A DNA stretch of 64,000 nucleotides from Parus major (Eukaryota; Chordata; Aves; Passeriformes; Paridae): NCBI RefSeq assembly GCF_001522545.3, contig NC_031769.1, forward strand, positions 68,069,144-68,133,143. Reading direction: 5' to 3'. How positions within the stretch are numbered: position 1 is the first letter of the stretch; every line of letters begins with the position of its first letter. Made by a program: the position numbers and the translations under genes. The notes below the pieces were generated by a model. That model saw only the letters and a list, made by a program, of their open reading frames with translations, was not told the DNA's origin and did no database searches. Positions 51,943 through 64,000 of the stretch are shown here, piece after piece.

Positions 51943-54913
51943 CTGTATAAAAGAAAGACAAATAAGAGGTCTTAGTGTTATTCATGCATTTTGACTTAGA
52001 AAATTACCATGTCGCAAGATTTTATATTTCAACTCTCTCTCCTTATACTTGCTGAACTAATACACAGAGCATACGGCATTGCCTGTTCACAGAGACCACT
52101 CTGCACTGAATAGCAGATAATTCAAGAGGCTACAAGGCCAATAGAATTTAATTTGTTCATAGAAACTATTTAGCTCAATGAAATCAATACCTACTACTGT
52201 TGCTGCAGACCTTGCTTATGGAGCATTCACTTTTTTAGCCACCTCAGTGGTTGCCTGCTGCTCAACATGTTCTCTTTCCTGTTGCAGCTCCAGCAAGTTG
52301 ATATGCAAGGACCCTGCTATTAAGTCCAGAAAGATTTTTAGATACTAAAGATTTTTAGATACTAAACACAGTAGTACAGGCATGAACACAGTCCTTTTCT
52401 CTCTTTTCCCACTATCCTGCACCACAAGAATAGGTAGTTGCCAAAATGGTGGCAATTTCTGGCCTTCTGTTGAAGGCTGCAGTGGAGCACAGTCCTCAGC
52501 TGGGTTTTCCTCCACTTCAGGCCCTTGTGATGTGTCTGGAACATACAGAATGTAGGATCATCAAGGCTTGTTTAATGGTAGGATTGGGTGGAAGGCCACC
52601 ATAAGTCAAGCCATCTCTGTAGAAGGCTTTTATTCCACAGCGAGGCTGTGGGCTCCCACCTCAAGTAATTACTTGTCTACACTTGGAATAATGTCCTTCT
52701 GAACAACTAATTTATTTTAAAAGAGAAAGAGAAACTACTCTAAAATTTTAGCATCTCTTTCTACACCCAGGAAACAGAAGACCAAAGCATTTCTCTTGCT
52801 GTTATTACAAACCTTCCTTCACTGTACTGGAAACGCAGCTACAAAAAAACAGTGCTAATGCCTTAGCTCTAGAAAGCTGAATCCGTTAAACCTTATTACA
52901 CAGCTCATAGTTTTCAATTTAACTTGCATAAATACCATAAATTATATGGTGTAATTAAGAGCTTATATACAACCTTACAGTCACTGGCAGCACAGAGAAA
53001 CAGCTTTCAATGTACAACCAAAGACCAAATTAAATCAGTTATTTCAAACCCCTTCCAAAAGAAAATGTTCCTCAGTGTTTTGACCCCACATCTGTGCACA
53101 TGCAGCAGATTAAATGTGTGCCTATACCAAGTAACTGCTCTGCCCACAGTTAGCCCTCCAAGCTTCCCAGATGTGAAAGATGCCATATGCTATCCTGGAT
53201 GACACAGGAGATGGCTGGATAGTGCAGACATTTAAAGGTGATGGACAGCACAGAACCACAAAAGCTTGTAGTTTTCAAATGAGCCTTCCAGAGAGATTCC
53301 TGCTGCCATGTTGCTGTAGATTGTGCTGTAAATATGGGAGGTGCAGGCACACCATCACAGCCCTATAAGGCATTTGTCATCTGAAGAAGTCATGCATCCA
53401 GTATGTAAAAATATCCAGTCTGCTGCTTCTAGCATCTCTCACCAACTTTCACAGCTCTGACATCCCTCCTTTTCCATTGCCATCAGCTGAAAGAAAACTT
53501 TATGAGATTTCCTTCTGTCATTTCTCAAAAGCAGGTTTGTGGATTTTCTTAAAGGCTCTGACAATTGCAGGTGAAATACCCAACGGCTCAGTCTGACCTT
53601 TGATTATTCTACGGATTGTTTGATCTACTCCACCACAAGGGATGATAAGACTTAATTGAAAGCTGTCAGAAGAAAAGGGGAGATGTTTCCAGATGCCCTC
53701 CTGCTACTTCCATGTCTGCAGCTACTCAAATCCCACAGTGATTTAGAGTGACCTGGCTGTGAAGACCTTGTGGCCTGACAGGACTGCAACCAAGGAAAGC
53801 TGATTCAGGCTCTCCATAGCTCTTCAAAGAGCACAACATCCTCTATGCTTTGATCACCAAATGTGGCTATCTATCTAATGAGAATGACATGGCCTAATTA
53901 AAGGACATGTTTCTTCAAGCTTAGCAGTGAGTCAGTTATCTGGGAAAATATTAATGGGATGGCAAGCTCAAATGTTTCACTGGGCTCTGTTACCAAGCAG
54001 GGACTAGGATTGAGTCCAAACATGATTGTCCTCTCCACCATTATTATCTTAATACTTTCCTGAAACAAAAAGCTGAGCAAAAGAAAGTGAAATTTGTTTG
54101 CAAGTGCCTCCTCTGAAGTCCCAGAGAAGGAATCTCACCCTGGTCATGCACCAGTAAGCAATGGGAAACTATGACCTTCACACGATGTGAAGCTACATTT
54201 CCCCCAAAGGAGGGTGAAAACCTTCTCCCAGTCATTTACATTTCCCAGCTCTGGCCTGGGAGATACTTTCTTCTACTTTCTGGGTCATCTTCAGCAAGCC
54301 AGTGGCTCAGGTCAAGCAAATTATCTTGCCTCCTGAGCAACATCTTCATTTACACACTCAGAGACCACACATGTCATAAAAGCACTGCTCAGCTGTAAGC
54401 ACGTGTAGTGCATCCCTATGGTCCTGCTCTTTTTTTCTGTCCTATAGCAGAAAATAAATATATTTGCATTATAAAAATATTAATATAGTAAATGTTTCTA
54501 AAACTGATCAGGAGTAGAAATGGGTAGGCAAGTAGGTATTAGCTGAGAAGTAGAATCCACGAACACCCCATTTCACTTTCAACATCTGGGTTTAGATTGT
54601 AATCCCTTCAGTCAAAACTAAGTTTACATGATAGGCTGTAAAGCGCTTTGCTTCAAACTCAGTCCTTTGGTATCCATCATCAGTTCAAATAAAAATTTTA
54701 TTTCTGACCTGTTGGCCACTTTTTAACCAGCCATTTTCAAATTTTAAGCCTGAGGGTACTGTTAGCCAGTAGCCAGACTTGTTTACCTCCTAATACAGCT
54801 GACATTAGACTGACCTGAATTTTACAAGCTGGGAACTATTATGTCACAGTGTATAATTAAACTTAAACATATACTTTAAGAAAGAAAACAAGATGTAATG
54901 TGGAAAGAATTAC
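51943..54913 (-). other. MYLK4: MYLK4 intron 1 (proposed), 3.0 kb
   Basis: AT-rich DNA between the proposed first exon (donor GTAATT at 54913-54908) and the exon at 51942. A weak SINE-like 3' end (TGTAAAGCGCTTTG) lies near 54640. Nothing else was recognised. Short open frames on both strands look like chance. Confidence 0.55.
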
Positions 54914-54972
54914 CAATGGGTCAAGTTCGGGTCGTAAATTAGGATGCGGATAATACCGCTTACTGCGCCCAT
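54914..54972 (-). CDS. MYLK4: Candidate MYLK4 first coding exon
   Basis: On the minus strand ATG at 54972-54970 sits in a strong Kozak setting (TCAAAGATGGGC: A at -3, G at +4). It opens MGAVSGIIRILIYDPNLTH, followed by two bases (TG) and the donor GTAATT at 54913. Joined to the exon at 51942 (first base C) this gives Cys and then QERGEI, in frame, onward to the human-homologous N-terminus. The phase match, Kozak context, local CpG richness in an otherwise AT-rich stretch, and position opposite the WRNIP1 CpG island all support a true first exon. No homologue of the 19 residues is known to me, and the hydrophobic SGIIRILIY run is too short for a membrane segment. The alternative is a noncoding 5' exon with translation starting further downstream. 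The 5' UTR probably extends toward 55,030-55,100. Confidence 0.5.
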
Positions 54973-55263
54973 CTTTGAAAACCAACCTGCCCTGTATTCT
55001 GCACAATACAAGAGTTCGGTTTTGAATCTGTTTTTTTTAAAAAAAAAAAAATAGTAATATATTAATGGTTTTTCCACAGAGAATGCCGTTTTCACATATT
55101 TCAATGAAAGACCAGGTGGACGGCCAAGTCCGGAGCCCTGGGCGAGGTTGCTCAGCATGGATCGGAGGGCCAGGAAAGCCTGGCTGCCGGGGCGGGGAGG
55201 GGCCCGGGCGGACTACAGCTCCCGAAGGGCTGCGGGCGGCTCCGCTTCCTGCCCCGGCCGCCC
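54973..55263. promoter_or_regulatory. Divergent MYLK4-WRNIP1 promoter
   Basis: The two proposed start codons lie 291 bases apart and point away from each other. Between them are a T8A13 tract at 55031-55051 (nucleosome-disfavouring), GC boxes around 55188-55200 (GGGGCGGGGAGG), a ZNF143/Staf-like ACTACAGCTCCC at 55212-55223, and an ETS core (CGCTTCCTG) near 55243-55251 just upstream of the WRNIP1 ATG. There is no TATA box on the WRNIP1 side. ZNF143 and ETS motifs are typical of housekeeping and bidirectional CpG-island promoters. Start sites were not determined. Confidence 0.65.
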
Positions 55264-55880
55264 ATGGAGCCGGCGGAAGGCGCCGAGGAGGAGCGGCTGG
55301 TGCAGTGCCCCGTGTGCCAGCGGCAGCTGCCGGGCGCCGACATCAACGCGCACCTGGACGGCTGCTTGCAGGCCGGCGGGGCCGAGGCCGAGCCCCCCAG
55401 CAAGCGGCCGCGCCTCGCCGCCGCCCCGCCGGGCAGCCAGGCCGAGGGGCAGCCGCAGGAGGCCCGCCCGGCCGCCGCGTCCCCCGTCTTCTCCCTGTTC
55501 CACAAGGGCCGCGGCGGCGGGCAGAGCGCGGCAGCAGCCGGCGGGAGGAGCGGCGCGGGGCGGGAGGAGGCCGCCGTGCAGCCGGGCCATGGAGGCGCGG
55601 CCGCGCTGTGCGGGGAGAGCCTGGCGCAGAAGCTGGAGGGGAAGCCCCTGGCCGAGCGGCTGCGGCCGAACACGCTGGGGGACTACGTGGGGCAGGAGCG
55701 GGTGCTGGGGGCGCAGACCCTGCTGCGGTCCCTGCTGGAGTCCCACGAAATCCCCTCCCTCATCCTCTGGGGGCCGCCGGGCTGCGGGAAGGTGAGTGCG
55801 GGCGGCGAGCGCCCGGCCCCGCTCCCAGCCTGCGGGGTCGGGCCGGCGCTGCTTCACGTGGCTCTTGGGGCCGGTGAACT
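55110..55880. other. CpG island
   Basis: GC content and CpG frequency rise abruptly here compared with the AT-rich flanks, covering the WRNIP1 promoter and exon 1 and fading into intron 1. The very long overlapping open frames on both strands in this stretch are a by-product of the GC bias, apart from the WRNIP1 frame. Confidence 0.9.
55264..55791 (+). CDS. WRNIP1: WRNIP1 exon 1 (Werner helicase-interacting protein 1)
   Basis: This encodes the first 176 residues of WRNIP1, a nuclear AAA+ ATPase of the MgsA/RarA/Mgs1 family that binds ubiquitin, WRN and DNA polymerase delta and protects stalled replication forks. Residues 15-34 (CPVCQRQLPGADINAHLDGC) form the UBZ4 ubiquitin-binding zinc finger with C15, C18, H30 and C34. 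A low-complexity Ala/Gly/Pro linker follows. At about residues 125-160 begins the AAA+ module (LAERLRPNTLGDYVGQERVL, close to human LADKMRPDTLQDYFGQ), and ILWGPPGCGK is the Walker A motif with its Lys as residue 176. The donor GGGAAG/GTGAGT (55791/55792) cuts exactly after that Lys, phase 0. The start ATG at 55264 has G at +4. Walker B and the rest are to the right of the window. Other frames here are GC-driven shadows. Confidence 0.95.
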
Positions 55881-58800
55881 TTAGAACCTGTTGATTCCGG
55901 ACTCGCTCTTTTCTTCGCCCCTCTGTCTTCTTGGTTTCTTCTGTAGTTCCCTTATGTTGGTTGATGTCCGCTAGTTTTCACTTAAGAGTACAAAAAACAC
56001 GGCCTGCCTCGTGAATCAAATAGAATTGGTCCACCCCCATCAGCCCCGCTCCGTGCAATTTGCACTTTGGTTTCACAAGGCCTCTCTTGCTTTGACATAA
56101 TTCAGATTTCATAACTCCAAAGTCCATACCTAAAACACAAGCCGTGGTTTAGTTAATGGCTGAGAAGCTGAAATGTTAATGCTGAAAAACAGCAACAACG
56201 CATAAATATGTCTAGGAAACAAGGTGAGATCCCAGCAAATTAATACAGAACAGTTTGCAAGGGCTAAGTTTGCTTTACCCTACGAAATCTTGCCCCTGAG
56301 AGAAGGCAGCACTGGTGTGGAAGGGAGATGGCTTGATGGCTAGGTGCTCATCCACCTTCAAACACTTCTAGGCTGGTGGGTCTTTGCAGGATCTGACCAT
56401 TGCATTTTCTTGTTCTGCCTTCTTTAGCATGCCAGGGGCCATCGTGAATCCCAAAAGACCCTTTAGCACTGCAGTAAAGGAATTCAGAGTTTTGAGGGAA
56501 GGACCAAAGGAATGCCTCAGGTGTGGTCAGGCACTCTAAGATCTCACCTTAATTTTGTCCTCTTATTCCACATATTTCAGATCTGTGGTGTGGCAGGGCA
56601 AATAAAACGCAATTTTCTTTGTCAGGCTAATGTGTTCACAGCATTAAGTTCTGCACATTATATATAATTTGATGTGTTGGCTGTGTGAAAGTATGTTTGA
56701 GAAATCTGGGTAGGGGAAGTGATTAATTCTTAGCAGGAAAGTTAAGGACAGAGCAGCAGCTTGCTCTTGTCAGCATATTTAATTGAAAATAAAAAAGACA
56801 TGCTATGTATGGTGTTTGAATAATAATGCCAGTCAATCCCAGTAAATAAGGGGTAGGCGTTAGAATTCGATTAATAATACCATTAGCAATGATGCAGTGG
56901 GTTGTTTAGGCTAGATAACTTAACACCTCAAGAGAGCTAACTAGTGAACTTCAGTAATTGCCACTTCCTTTAAAATAATAAAGTAATAACAGAAAGCAAG
57001 AGCTCAGAATAGATGGTGTAAAGAAGGGCTGTTTCTGAAAGCAAAGCATTTCTGAAAACTGATTAAAGGGTAGGTGGCCTACTTGACTGAAGTAAGATGG
57101 CCAGAGAGAAGTAGAATTCAGTTCTTCATTAAATAGGAATTCTCCTTGCTGAACAAGTAACACATTCAGGGTCTTGCTTCTATATTTTTTTTTGTGGTCT
57201 CCTGTCTTTTGTTTCTTGTTATCTCTGTCAACAGAGATAAAGCATGTGCTTGCTCTTTCTTGACGCCCTCATTGCTCAGGAAGAAAAGTTGTACAAGTAC
57301 CATGGTAGCAAAGCAAAGGCTGCAGTACAGCCTCTGTGCAAACTGGCACTGGCTTCAGTGGCCTTTGGGTTGTGATCTGATGGATGCACCTGGCTTTCAC
57401 CATGGAAGTGCTTTTTCATGGGCTTGTGACAGCTTAGGAACAGTTGTGTTCCAGGTCTTCTTTTGGAGCCTTCTGTGGTACTGAAAGTGTCTTTGAGTAA
57501 CTGGTGATCTCTTTTATGCCTCTAATATCACAGCTTTCACTCTTCTTTCATATGACCCATCTTCCTCACCCATGTGCTTTATGCAGATTTGTATTTAGTA
57601 AGTTTGCTTTTCACAGTTTAAATTCTGTTGCTGCTCAGTTGTCTGACTTGCATCATTTCTGTGCCTTTTGACCCATCAAAGAAGAGTTCCACAACTTATC
57701 TGTTATATTTTTGCTCCGTAAGTATTTATACTGTTGAGTAACTCATCTACTTTCTAGGTAATTTCTTCTCAACAAAGAGTTTTGAGTCTATGTCCTTTCA
57801 GCTGGCTCCTGATAAAACATCCATTATTGTCTGAACCAGAAATTCCTTCTGCAGAAAGTTGAACTTTGCCCCATAACCCATGTTTATCAGTATTTCTAGG
57901 ATGGTGCTAGAGTATAGTTTTCTCTCAGGCCTTCTTCCCCATAAATAATATTTTCAGTCTGAGTTAAATATCTGAAAATTCTATTATTTTTTTGGATATA
58001 TCCTTATAAAATCCCTCATCTAACAGATTTAACATGCAAGCAAAGTAATCTGCCTAAAGATGGAAAAGGAGATCTGTTCTTGCCTGCCTGTCCTGCTCAC
58101 TTACTATTTGAGTTGTATGTGTATAGTGTGTCTAAGAAAACATTTAATGAGAAACCAACTTAGTGCTTGAAAACTTGAAAGATCCTGTAGAGGGGAAGTA
58201 AGTATTCTCACTGCCTCAGGACCTGGTTGGACTGATCAGCAAAAATTTCTTCCATTAAGTAAAGTCTTTTTCAGCAGGAAAGACTAATAAATGTGTAGTT
58301 ATTTGTACACCTTTATGTATTTTATATATGTAGTTTCGTATGTAACAAGGCCATATGCTAAGCTCTGCCCATCAAAGACCTAAAATAGCAGCATAATTAG
58401 ATACCTTGATCTAAATTCAGAAGTGCTGTGTAAGATGGTCATACATTTCTTAAACCTCTTCAGGCTCTTGCTACTCATGGAATCTGGTTATTGCAGCCCA
58501 TCTATGCCTTCTTCCATTTCTACAGCCAAATGCAATGCTAACTGATACTTTTGAAAAGGAGAGAGCAGGACTAAGTAAAAAAAAAAACAAAAACAACAGA
58601 ACTGAACATGGAATAAATCATCAAACCCAAATTTCAAATAAATTTATGTATTATTTTTCAGTCTGGACCTTTATGAAAAATAGTAGTTCAACAGACTTTT
58701 TCTAAGCAGGAAGAAAATAATCTTGCCTGTTAAAGTGCTATAAAATATAATATTTCATATTGTATGTCAAGAGTATTTTTGGAGAATTTTTATCATGAGA

Positions 58801-61800
58801 ACAATAAAGCTAGGTACTAGAGTAGAAATATGTGTGCTATGTAACTTTTCTGCCCAAGTTAATTTTGGCCTCAGCTGCACTTGAATATTCAAGGAAACAT
58901 CCTCAAAACTGAAAAGACAAAATTGGGTATTTCCATTTTGATCCTCTTTGGAGTTTCCATCTGTATGGAGTCCTCTTACTTTAAAGGAGCATGATCTTTG
59001 TTCCTTGAATCTGTCATCCTAATGTCTTAGGAAGCCAAGGTGCTCTGGGTGAAAAGAATTTGACTTTTTGTTTGCACTTTTGTCACTATGAAGTGGTGTA
59101 CACAAGAACCTATTTTCTTCTTTTAAGAAGCTGACCAGACTCATGCCAGAAGAAACACTGCCTTAAAGAGATGCCGTGGTTATTAACTTAGGAACAGTTA
59201 GCTTGTTCATCCTGACTATGCAAATTTTTAAAGGCCTATATGAATCTGAGTGTAATGTGAGTAAGCTGTAAGCTGATTTATGGCACCTTAATACAGGGAT
59301 TTAGATTTTTGCATGTCTGCCATTGGGGAACCAATTTTAGTAAAGAGTTAGCAGGGGGACACAGCGTAACTTGAGCACCGAATAATTTTGCTGCCACAGA
59401 TGAAGTTTAAGCCTTATAAACCTGAACATTCTGTATTTAAATACAGTAAACATTGCCTCTTATGTCTGCTGCTTAACAAGAAAAAAATGGGTAGCAAGTG
59501 GTATGAACCCGCTCCTTACAGAAGATAAGAGAAAGAGCATTCATGCATGATTTTCTGAGGTTCATGTTTGCACAATAAGATAAAATATGCAATCTTGGTA
59601 TGAGTGCAAAACATTAAAAACCCCAGTAATTGGTCTTTGAAGTTTCTATCAAAATCTTCTCTGACATAATATTTTATTTCTAGAACTCCCGTGTATTTAT
59701 TTTCTTTGTTTGCATTCAATGAATGACACACTGAAACACAGACAACAAGTCCAACACCTATTTCAGTGCCCACACATTTAGCATTGTTTCCCTCCAGTGC
59801 TTGCTATTTTGCTAATTTGAGTGGTTACCTAACAGGCTGTTTGATTTCTTGAGTGTATTTCATCTTCTCTAATTCATACAACTTGGGGCCTGATTTGAAC
59901 CATTTGAAGTGATGAGTTCTTTCAATTGATTAGCATGAAATTTTAAACTGAAAATGCATCATGTCTTTTACAGTAGTGTAAACTGAAAGTCCAGGACAGC
60001 TCTGAAAAATGTGTTTGTCTTTGCAGTTGCCTGGGAGCAGTGTTGTAATGAGGTGTGCTTGGTTTTGCTTATACCAATATAAATCAGGAATAAATTGGGG
60101 TAGCTCTCTAGGAACAGAACGCTGGAAAAGAAAATACAATTGTATCCATAAAACAGTTGGAATGTAAGTACACAAATCTTGATACAGCAAATGGAGATAC
60201 AGATCCATTTCAACAAACATTATGCAATGACCTTGCATCTGTTTATGCTTGGTTGGGCTTGGATTCTGGAAGTGCTGTAAAGCACATGCTGTGTCTCTTG
60301 TTCAGAGACACTTACTCCTCCAGTAGTATCTCAGTGGGCTATTTGAGGTTTGAAGAACCAAACAAGATGGGTAAGAATAGCATCTGCCCTTATATAAATG
60401 CCAACTGCAGCTACTTTTGATTGTGTTTATCTGTATAGACAGTGTCCCCAGGCCATGTTCGCCTGCTATGCTGCCAATTTCCTTTAGACACGGCCTGGCT
60501 TATCTCCTGTGACGCAGTGTGGTACAGAGAACATCCACAGAGCTACGTCCCAGGGACTGCTGCCATATGTGGCATCCAAGGATGCTGTTGGTGTCTCCCT
60601 CGAGGCAGTGAAACAGAGCACGGCCTTTCCTGATTTCTTGGCAAGCACAGTATGGCCCTGCTGCCAGCAAAGGGAAGGTTGAGGGTGAGGGGAGGCCATT
60701 GATGGCAACAGCAGGTAAACAAAGATTTGGAAATCCTGGCCAGAATGAAGGAGGAGTGAAAAATAGCCAGAAAGTGATGGTCAAACAGCAGCAAAGAAAA
60801 TCAAGGTGCTAGTTCAGCACTCTGATAGCATAGCTTAGACCCTACAGGTCTGTAGGTGTAACTAGCCTGTTGTGTTTTGCACTAAGCTTATCAGTCTCTT
60901 GTCATCTCTGCCACAAACATAATTCACACTGTGGTTTGTTCTGGAACAAACCAGCAAAGTCAGTTGTTGGGGAAACCTACGTGCCAACTAGATTATCCCT
61001 GCTCAAGAATAATCCATGCTGCACTGCACTTGTGCCAGTCTCTGCCAGTTCGGCTTTGGTCATCTAAACATGGCCTGGCAGAGCCTACAGCCTTCCAGAC
61101 TTTCTGGGAGAACTGTGAATATTGGAAGTACTTTAGGTTTCAGAGTATTCTTGATATGATCTAACCCTATAAGCTAGTCCCTTCCCAGTTTTTTTCCAAT
61201 TCCTCTTTCTGAAGTGAGCTGGGCAGTACCACTCTTCCTTCCTGTAAGGAGCTTTGGTGAGCTAATGTGAGAAGCATAGTTTAATGGCCTGGTACAAGGC
61301 TGCAAAAATCAAGAAGACTACCTTCTGAGCAGCTAATGTGGTCATCCAACATCAGCATCGGTAAGACTGGCTTAAATTGTACGAGCTTTTTACTGTTTTC
61401 TTCCAGCCATGGATGTGAGGTAGTATTGACTAATGGCAGTGCAGAGAGGAGGAAAATAGTTCACACTTAAAGAGTGTTGCCCAGTCAAGGAAACTTCTGG
61501 GTATACAGAAAATTCTTGTCTCCTAGTACAAACACCCAGTTTACCAATCTCCTCGATTTCTCTGCTCTGACAGTGGGAGGTGTGTGGAGCCGACCATGCT
61601 TTGTGGGTTGCTTTTGTTTCATCCATACCTTGTATCAAAGCCTGGAAGAAGAGGTAGCATAGTTGCTGAGAGTGCACTTGTTTGGTTGGGATTTTTCTAT
61701 TTTGTTTTGTTGCTGGTTGTTTGTAAATCTTGAGACAGTTTCAACTTCTGGGAAAGGATAGTCTCGTTTGGACTGACGCAAAGCAATAGGTACAGGATGG

Positions 61801-64000
61801 TGAAGGAGAGTTTCAGTAGTTAAGTGTTCTGTGTGCAATGGGTCTGGAAATAAATGGGCCATGGGCTGAAGTGTTATTCTTTGGTGAATAATGGTTCAGA
61901 AGTTTCCTGGTATGTTTCTGTTTCAGAACAGGTTTTTATGATGTCACTGCTTTAGCTCGGCTAAACAGGTAGGTCAGTAAGGTCTCACAATATTCAGCAT
62001 AAAAGCTGAGATAATAGGTATGAATTTGAATAGTTTGGCATCATAGTAGAGGAGGAATTAAGAATGGTTTCTGGAAGGAGCAAGGATATTACACTGTGAG
62101 CTTTATAAGGTGTAGTTTTTAGTGAAGCTAGCAAAGGGTTAGTTTGCAGGATCACTGGATCACTCCTATTCTTAGTTTGTGGGAAACAATATTCCTGCTC
62201 CTGCCCATAAGGAAAAAAACCATGACCTAAATAAGAAACACATGTATAATGAAGGGAACACATTATCCACATTATCAACTTGTTTGGATTTCCTTTTTTT
62301 GCCTGTTATGCAGGCTCTCTTTCAGGGGTACTCACTCATACAAAAATTGCAACCTCAGTGTCATTATTTTAAAAGATTTGTTTTCCAATGTAAGAATCAA
62401 ACTGAAAAATTTATTTTAGATGATGAAGGATAATCAGTATTCTGTCTTCTTCTATATCAAATTTCTAATTTTCTTCTTGTTCCTTAAAGACATTGCCCCT
62501 GAGGGAAACTAGGATTCTAGCATATGAGTTTCAGTTGTTCTGTGCTAGTGTGTTCATACTTAAACTACTTTGCTTATGTGAATCCTTCTTAGGTTATGTG
62601 TTCTGTTAGGTTGTAACCTGAAGTAGCAAAGAGGTAGAAAACTGTAGCTTGTTACTGACTTTCACTTGAGATGGCAGGACAAAAAGCAGAATAAAAAAGC
62701 CTCAACTCATGGTAAGTAAGTGTTCCAGAGGACCCGGGAAAGTTTTACATCTGTATGACAGGCAGTTTGACTTGCTGAATGATTGATTGTGCAGAACAGA
62801 AGGAAGAGGCTGTGAACATGCCTGTCGTTGTCAAGCATTGCATTTGAAAGGCAATGTATGTTATTCTTATTGCAACCTTTGGTGACCCACAAGTTGGCAG
62901 AGAGGGAGAGGCATGTGCTGGCTGAGATCCCTGTAGCAGATTTCAAGTAGATTCTTGGTCTAACAGTAACTTTCAAACAAATCTCTTTGATTTTTTTTTT
63001 TTCCTAAACTAGAGTTAGAAATATGGACTCCTGTGCATGTGTTTAAAACAAAGTCCTTACTGTTTTTTTTGTAAATAACAAAACTCTCTGAGTGACAGCC
63101 AGGGTATAATGTAAACTACTCGTCCAAGTGGAGCTACAAGAAGAATAGCTGCTTTATCTTTTTCCTTTGTTCTGTCACCACTGCCACTTTTAGAGAAGGA
63201 ACAAGTACATTTTTCCATTTTCATCCTCAGATTTGATGTACTGCATGTTTCTGTGCTTTCAGAGATTTATAATGCATGGGTATATCCTCTGAAGTTACAT
63301 TCTGAACCAAAGCCCTTTTGTAAGGAAACATGAGTATTGCTTTTAATTTGGTAGCTCACTTTCAAATATATATTCACTTTTGGTGGGGCGGGGGTGGAAT
63401 TTGCTTATTTTCTCAGATCTTCCTAATATCTGTAGGCTTTTCTGCAAACATTTTCCAAATGTCTTTCCAGTCTTGTCCTCTTCAATGATACAACTTGGGG
63501 ATGGGCTGGTGGATTGAGCTCCAGGAAGCGAGGGAGGATATGACATGGGATGCGAGTCTTGTATCAGGATCTGAAATGACGCCTCTTCTGAAGGCAATCA
63601 GGAAGCCCTCACTAAAACTAAAGCACAAATAATTAATAATACATCCTTCTCCTTAGGCTCCTGTTTTCTAACTTGGGCTGGTTGCAGTTTCAGGGACAAG
63701 GAGATCCATTAAAGGGATAGAGCAGGGTACTGCAACACCACTGGTAGCCAAGTGGTAGGTGCTTGTTTCTGCAGCCTCCCTGCAAGAGGATCAGGTTGAC
63801 ACCACCTGCTGCTTTAACCTCAGCACTTAGAATATCTTCTGAGGTGGTTTTGTTGGCACCTGTCCCACCCCTCATCTGCTGAGGCTCTCCTGTCTTTGGT
63901 CTCCTTTGGATTCTTCTCTAATAGAGTAATGAGCTTGATGGAAGAATAACATCTTTTCTTCAGCAGTACTTTCAAATAGAGATATGCTCTTTTTGGGCAT
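55792..64000 (+). other. WRNIP1: WRNIP1 intron 1 (partial)
   Basis: Beyond the donor at 55792 the DNA returns to AT-rich intron. I looked for exon 2 (expected to start TTLAHIIA and run toward the Walker B DEIHRF motif) and did not find it up to 64,000, so the intron is at least 8.2 kb. Open frames of 60-100 codons (such as 60157-60420 plus and 59930-60238 minus) lack recognisable domains. The stretch near 59,940-60,130 reads somewhat like an old SINE, and 60,440-60,720 is GC-richer without a recognised family. Simple T/A runs occur near 58,579 and 62,990. Confidence 0.7.

Noticed and set aside
54918..54934. DR5-like pair of nuclear-receptor half sites (GGGTCA, 5 nt, GGGTCG).
   Set aside because: It lies in the candidate first exon of MYLK4, the second half-site is imperfect, and a single occurrence this short is weak evidence.
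55065..55877. Open frames of about 200-270 codons on both strands over the CpG island.
   Set aside because: Only the frame starting at 55264 has a UBZ4 finger, AAA+ start and Walker A motif. The others are Arg/Ala/Pro/Gly-rich readings caused by GC bias in alternative frames.
60157..60420. An 87-codon plus-strand frame as a possible WRNIP1 exon.
   Set aside because: It does not match the expected WRNIP1 sequence after the Walker A motif and lacks a convincing acceptor and donor pair.

Overview
This window is a eukaryotic, vertebrate genomic segment. It is AT-rich, intron-dominated and sparse in genes, with exons bounded by GT-AG splice sites and one CpG island. Gene content and order point to a bird, or a close sauropsid: a MYLK4-type gene on the minus strand lies head-to-head with WRNIP1 on the plus strand, the arrangement known for human 6p25. 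I see no Alu or L1-like sequence. Interspersed repeats are limited to short ancient MIR-like remnants and two possible solo LTRs. The species cannot be named from the sequence alone.

Left and centre (1-54,972, minus strand): the 5' part of MYLK4 (myosin light chain kinase family member 4). I assembled seven exons by homology and splice-phase matching. In transcription order they are: a candidate first coding exon (54,914-54,972); an exon homologous to the N-terminus of human MYLK4 (51,684-51,942); a large coiled-coil exon resembling the MYLK3 N-terminus (16,613-17,257, possibly from 17,341); a small exon (5,282-5,348); a glutamate-rich exon (4,360-4,834); a CKSC-containing exon (3,378-3,541); and the exon that enters the kinase domain (655-760). 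The last one stops inside the glycine-rich loop, so the catalytic domain lies beyond the left edge. The junctions agree in phase, with one caveat: the 16.6-17.3 kb exon may be an alternative first exon with its own promoter rather than an internal exon.

Right (about 54,970-64,000): a CpG island of about 0.75 kb holds the shared divergent promoter (GC boxes, a ZNF143-type motif, an ETS core, a poly(dA:dT) tract) and exon 1 of WRNIP1. That exon encodes the UBZ4 ubiquitin-binding zinc finger and the start of the AAA+ ATPase, and ends exactly after the Walker A lysine. The rest of the window to 64,000 looks like WRNIP1 intron 1; no further WRNIP1 exon was recognised.

The introns contain MIR-like SINE remnants, homopolymer tracts, a striking (ATT)n(AGT)n(ACT)n microsatellite forming a perfect 32-bp hairpin, several palindromes and two LTR-like blocks. 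No tRNA, rRNA, CRISPR or prokaryotic feature is present. Most other open frames look like chance ORFs in intronic DNA.
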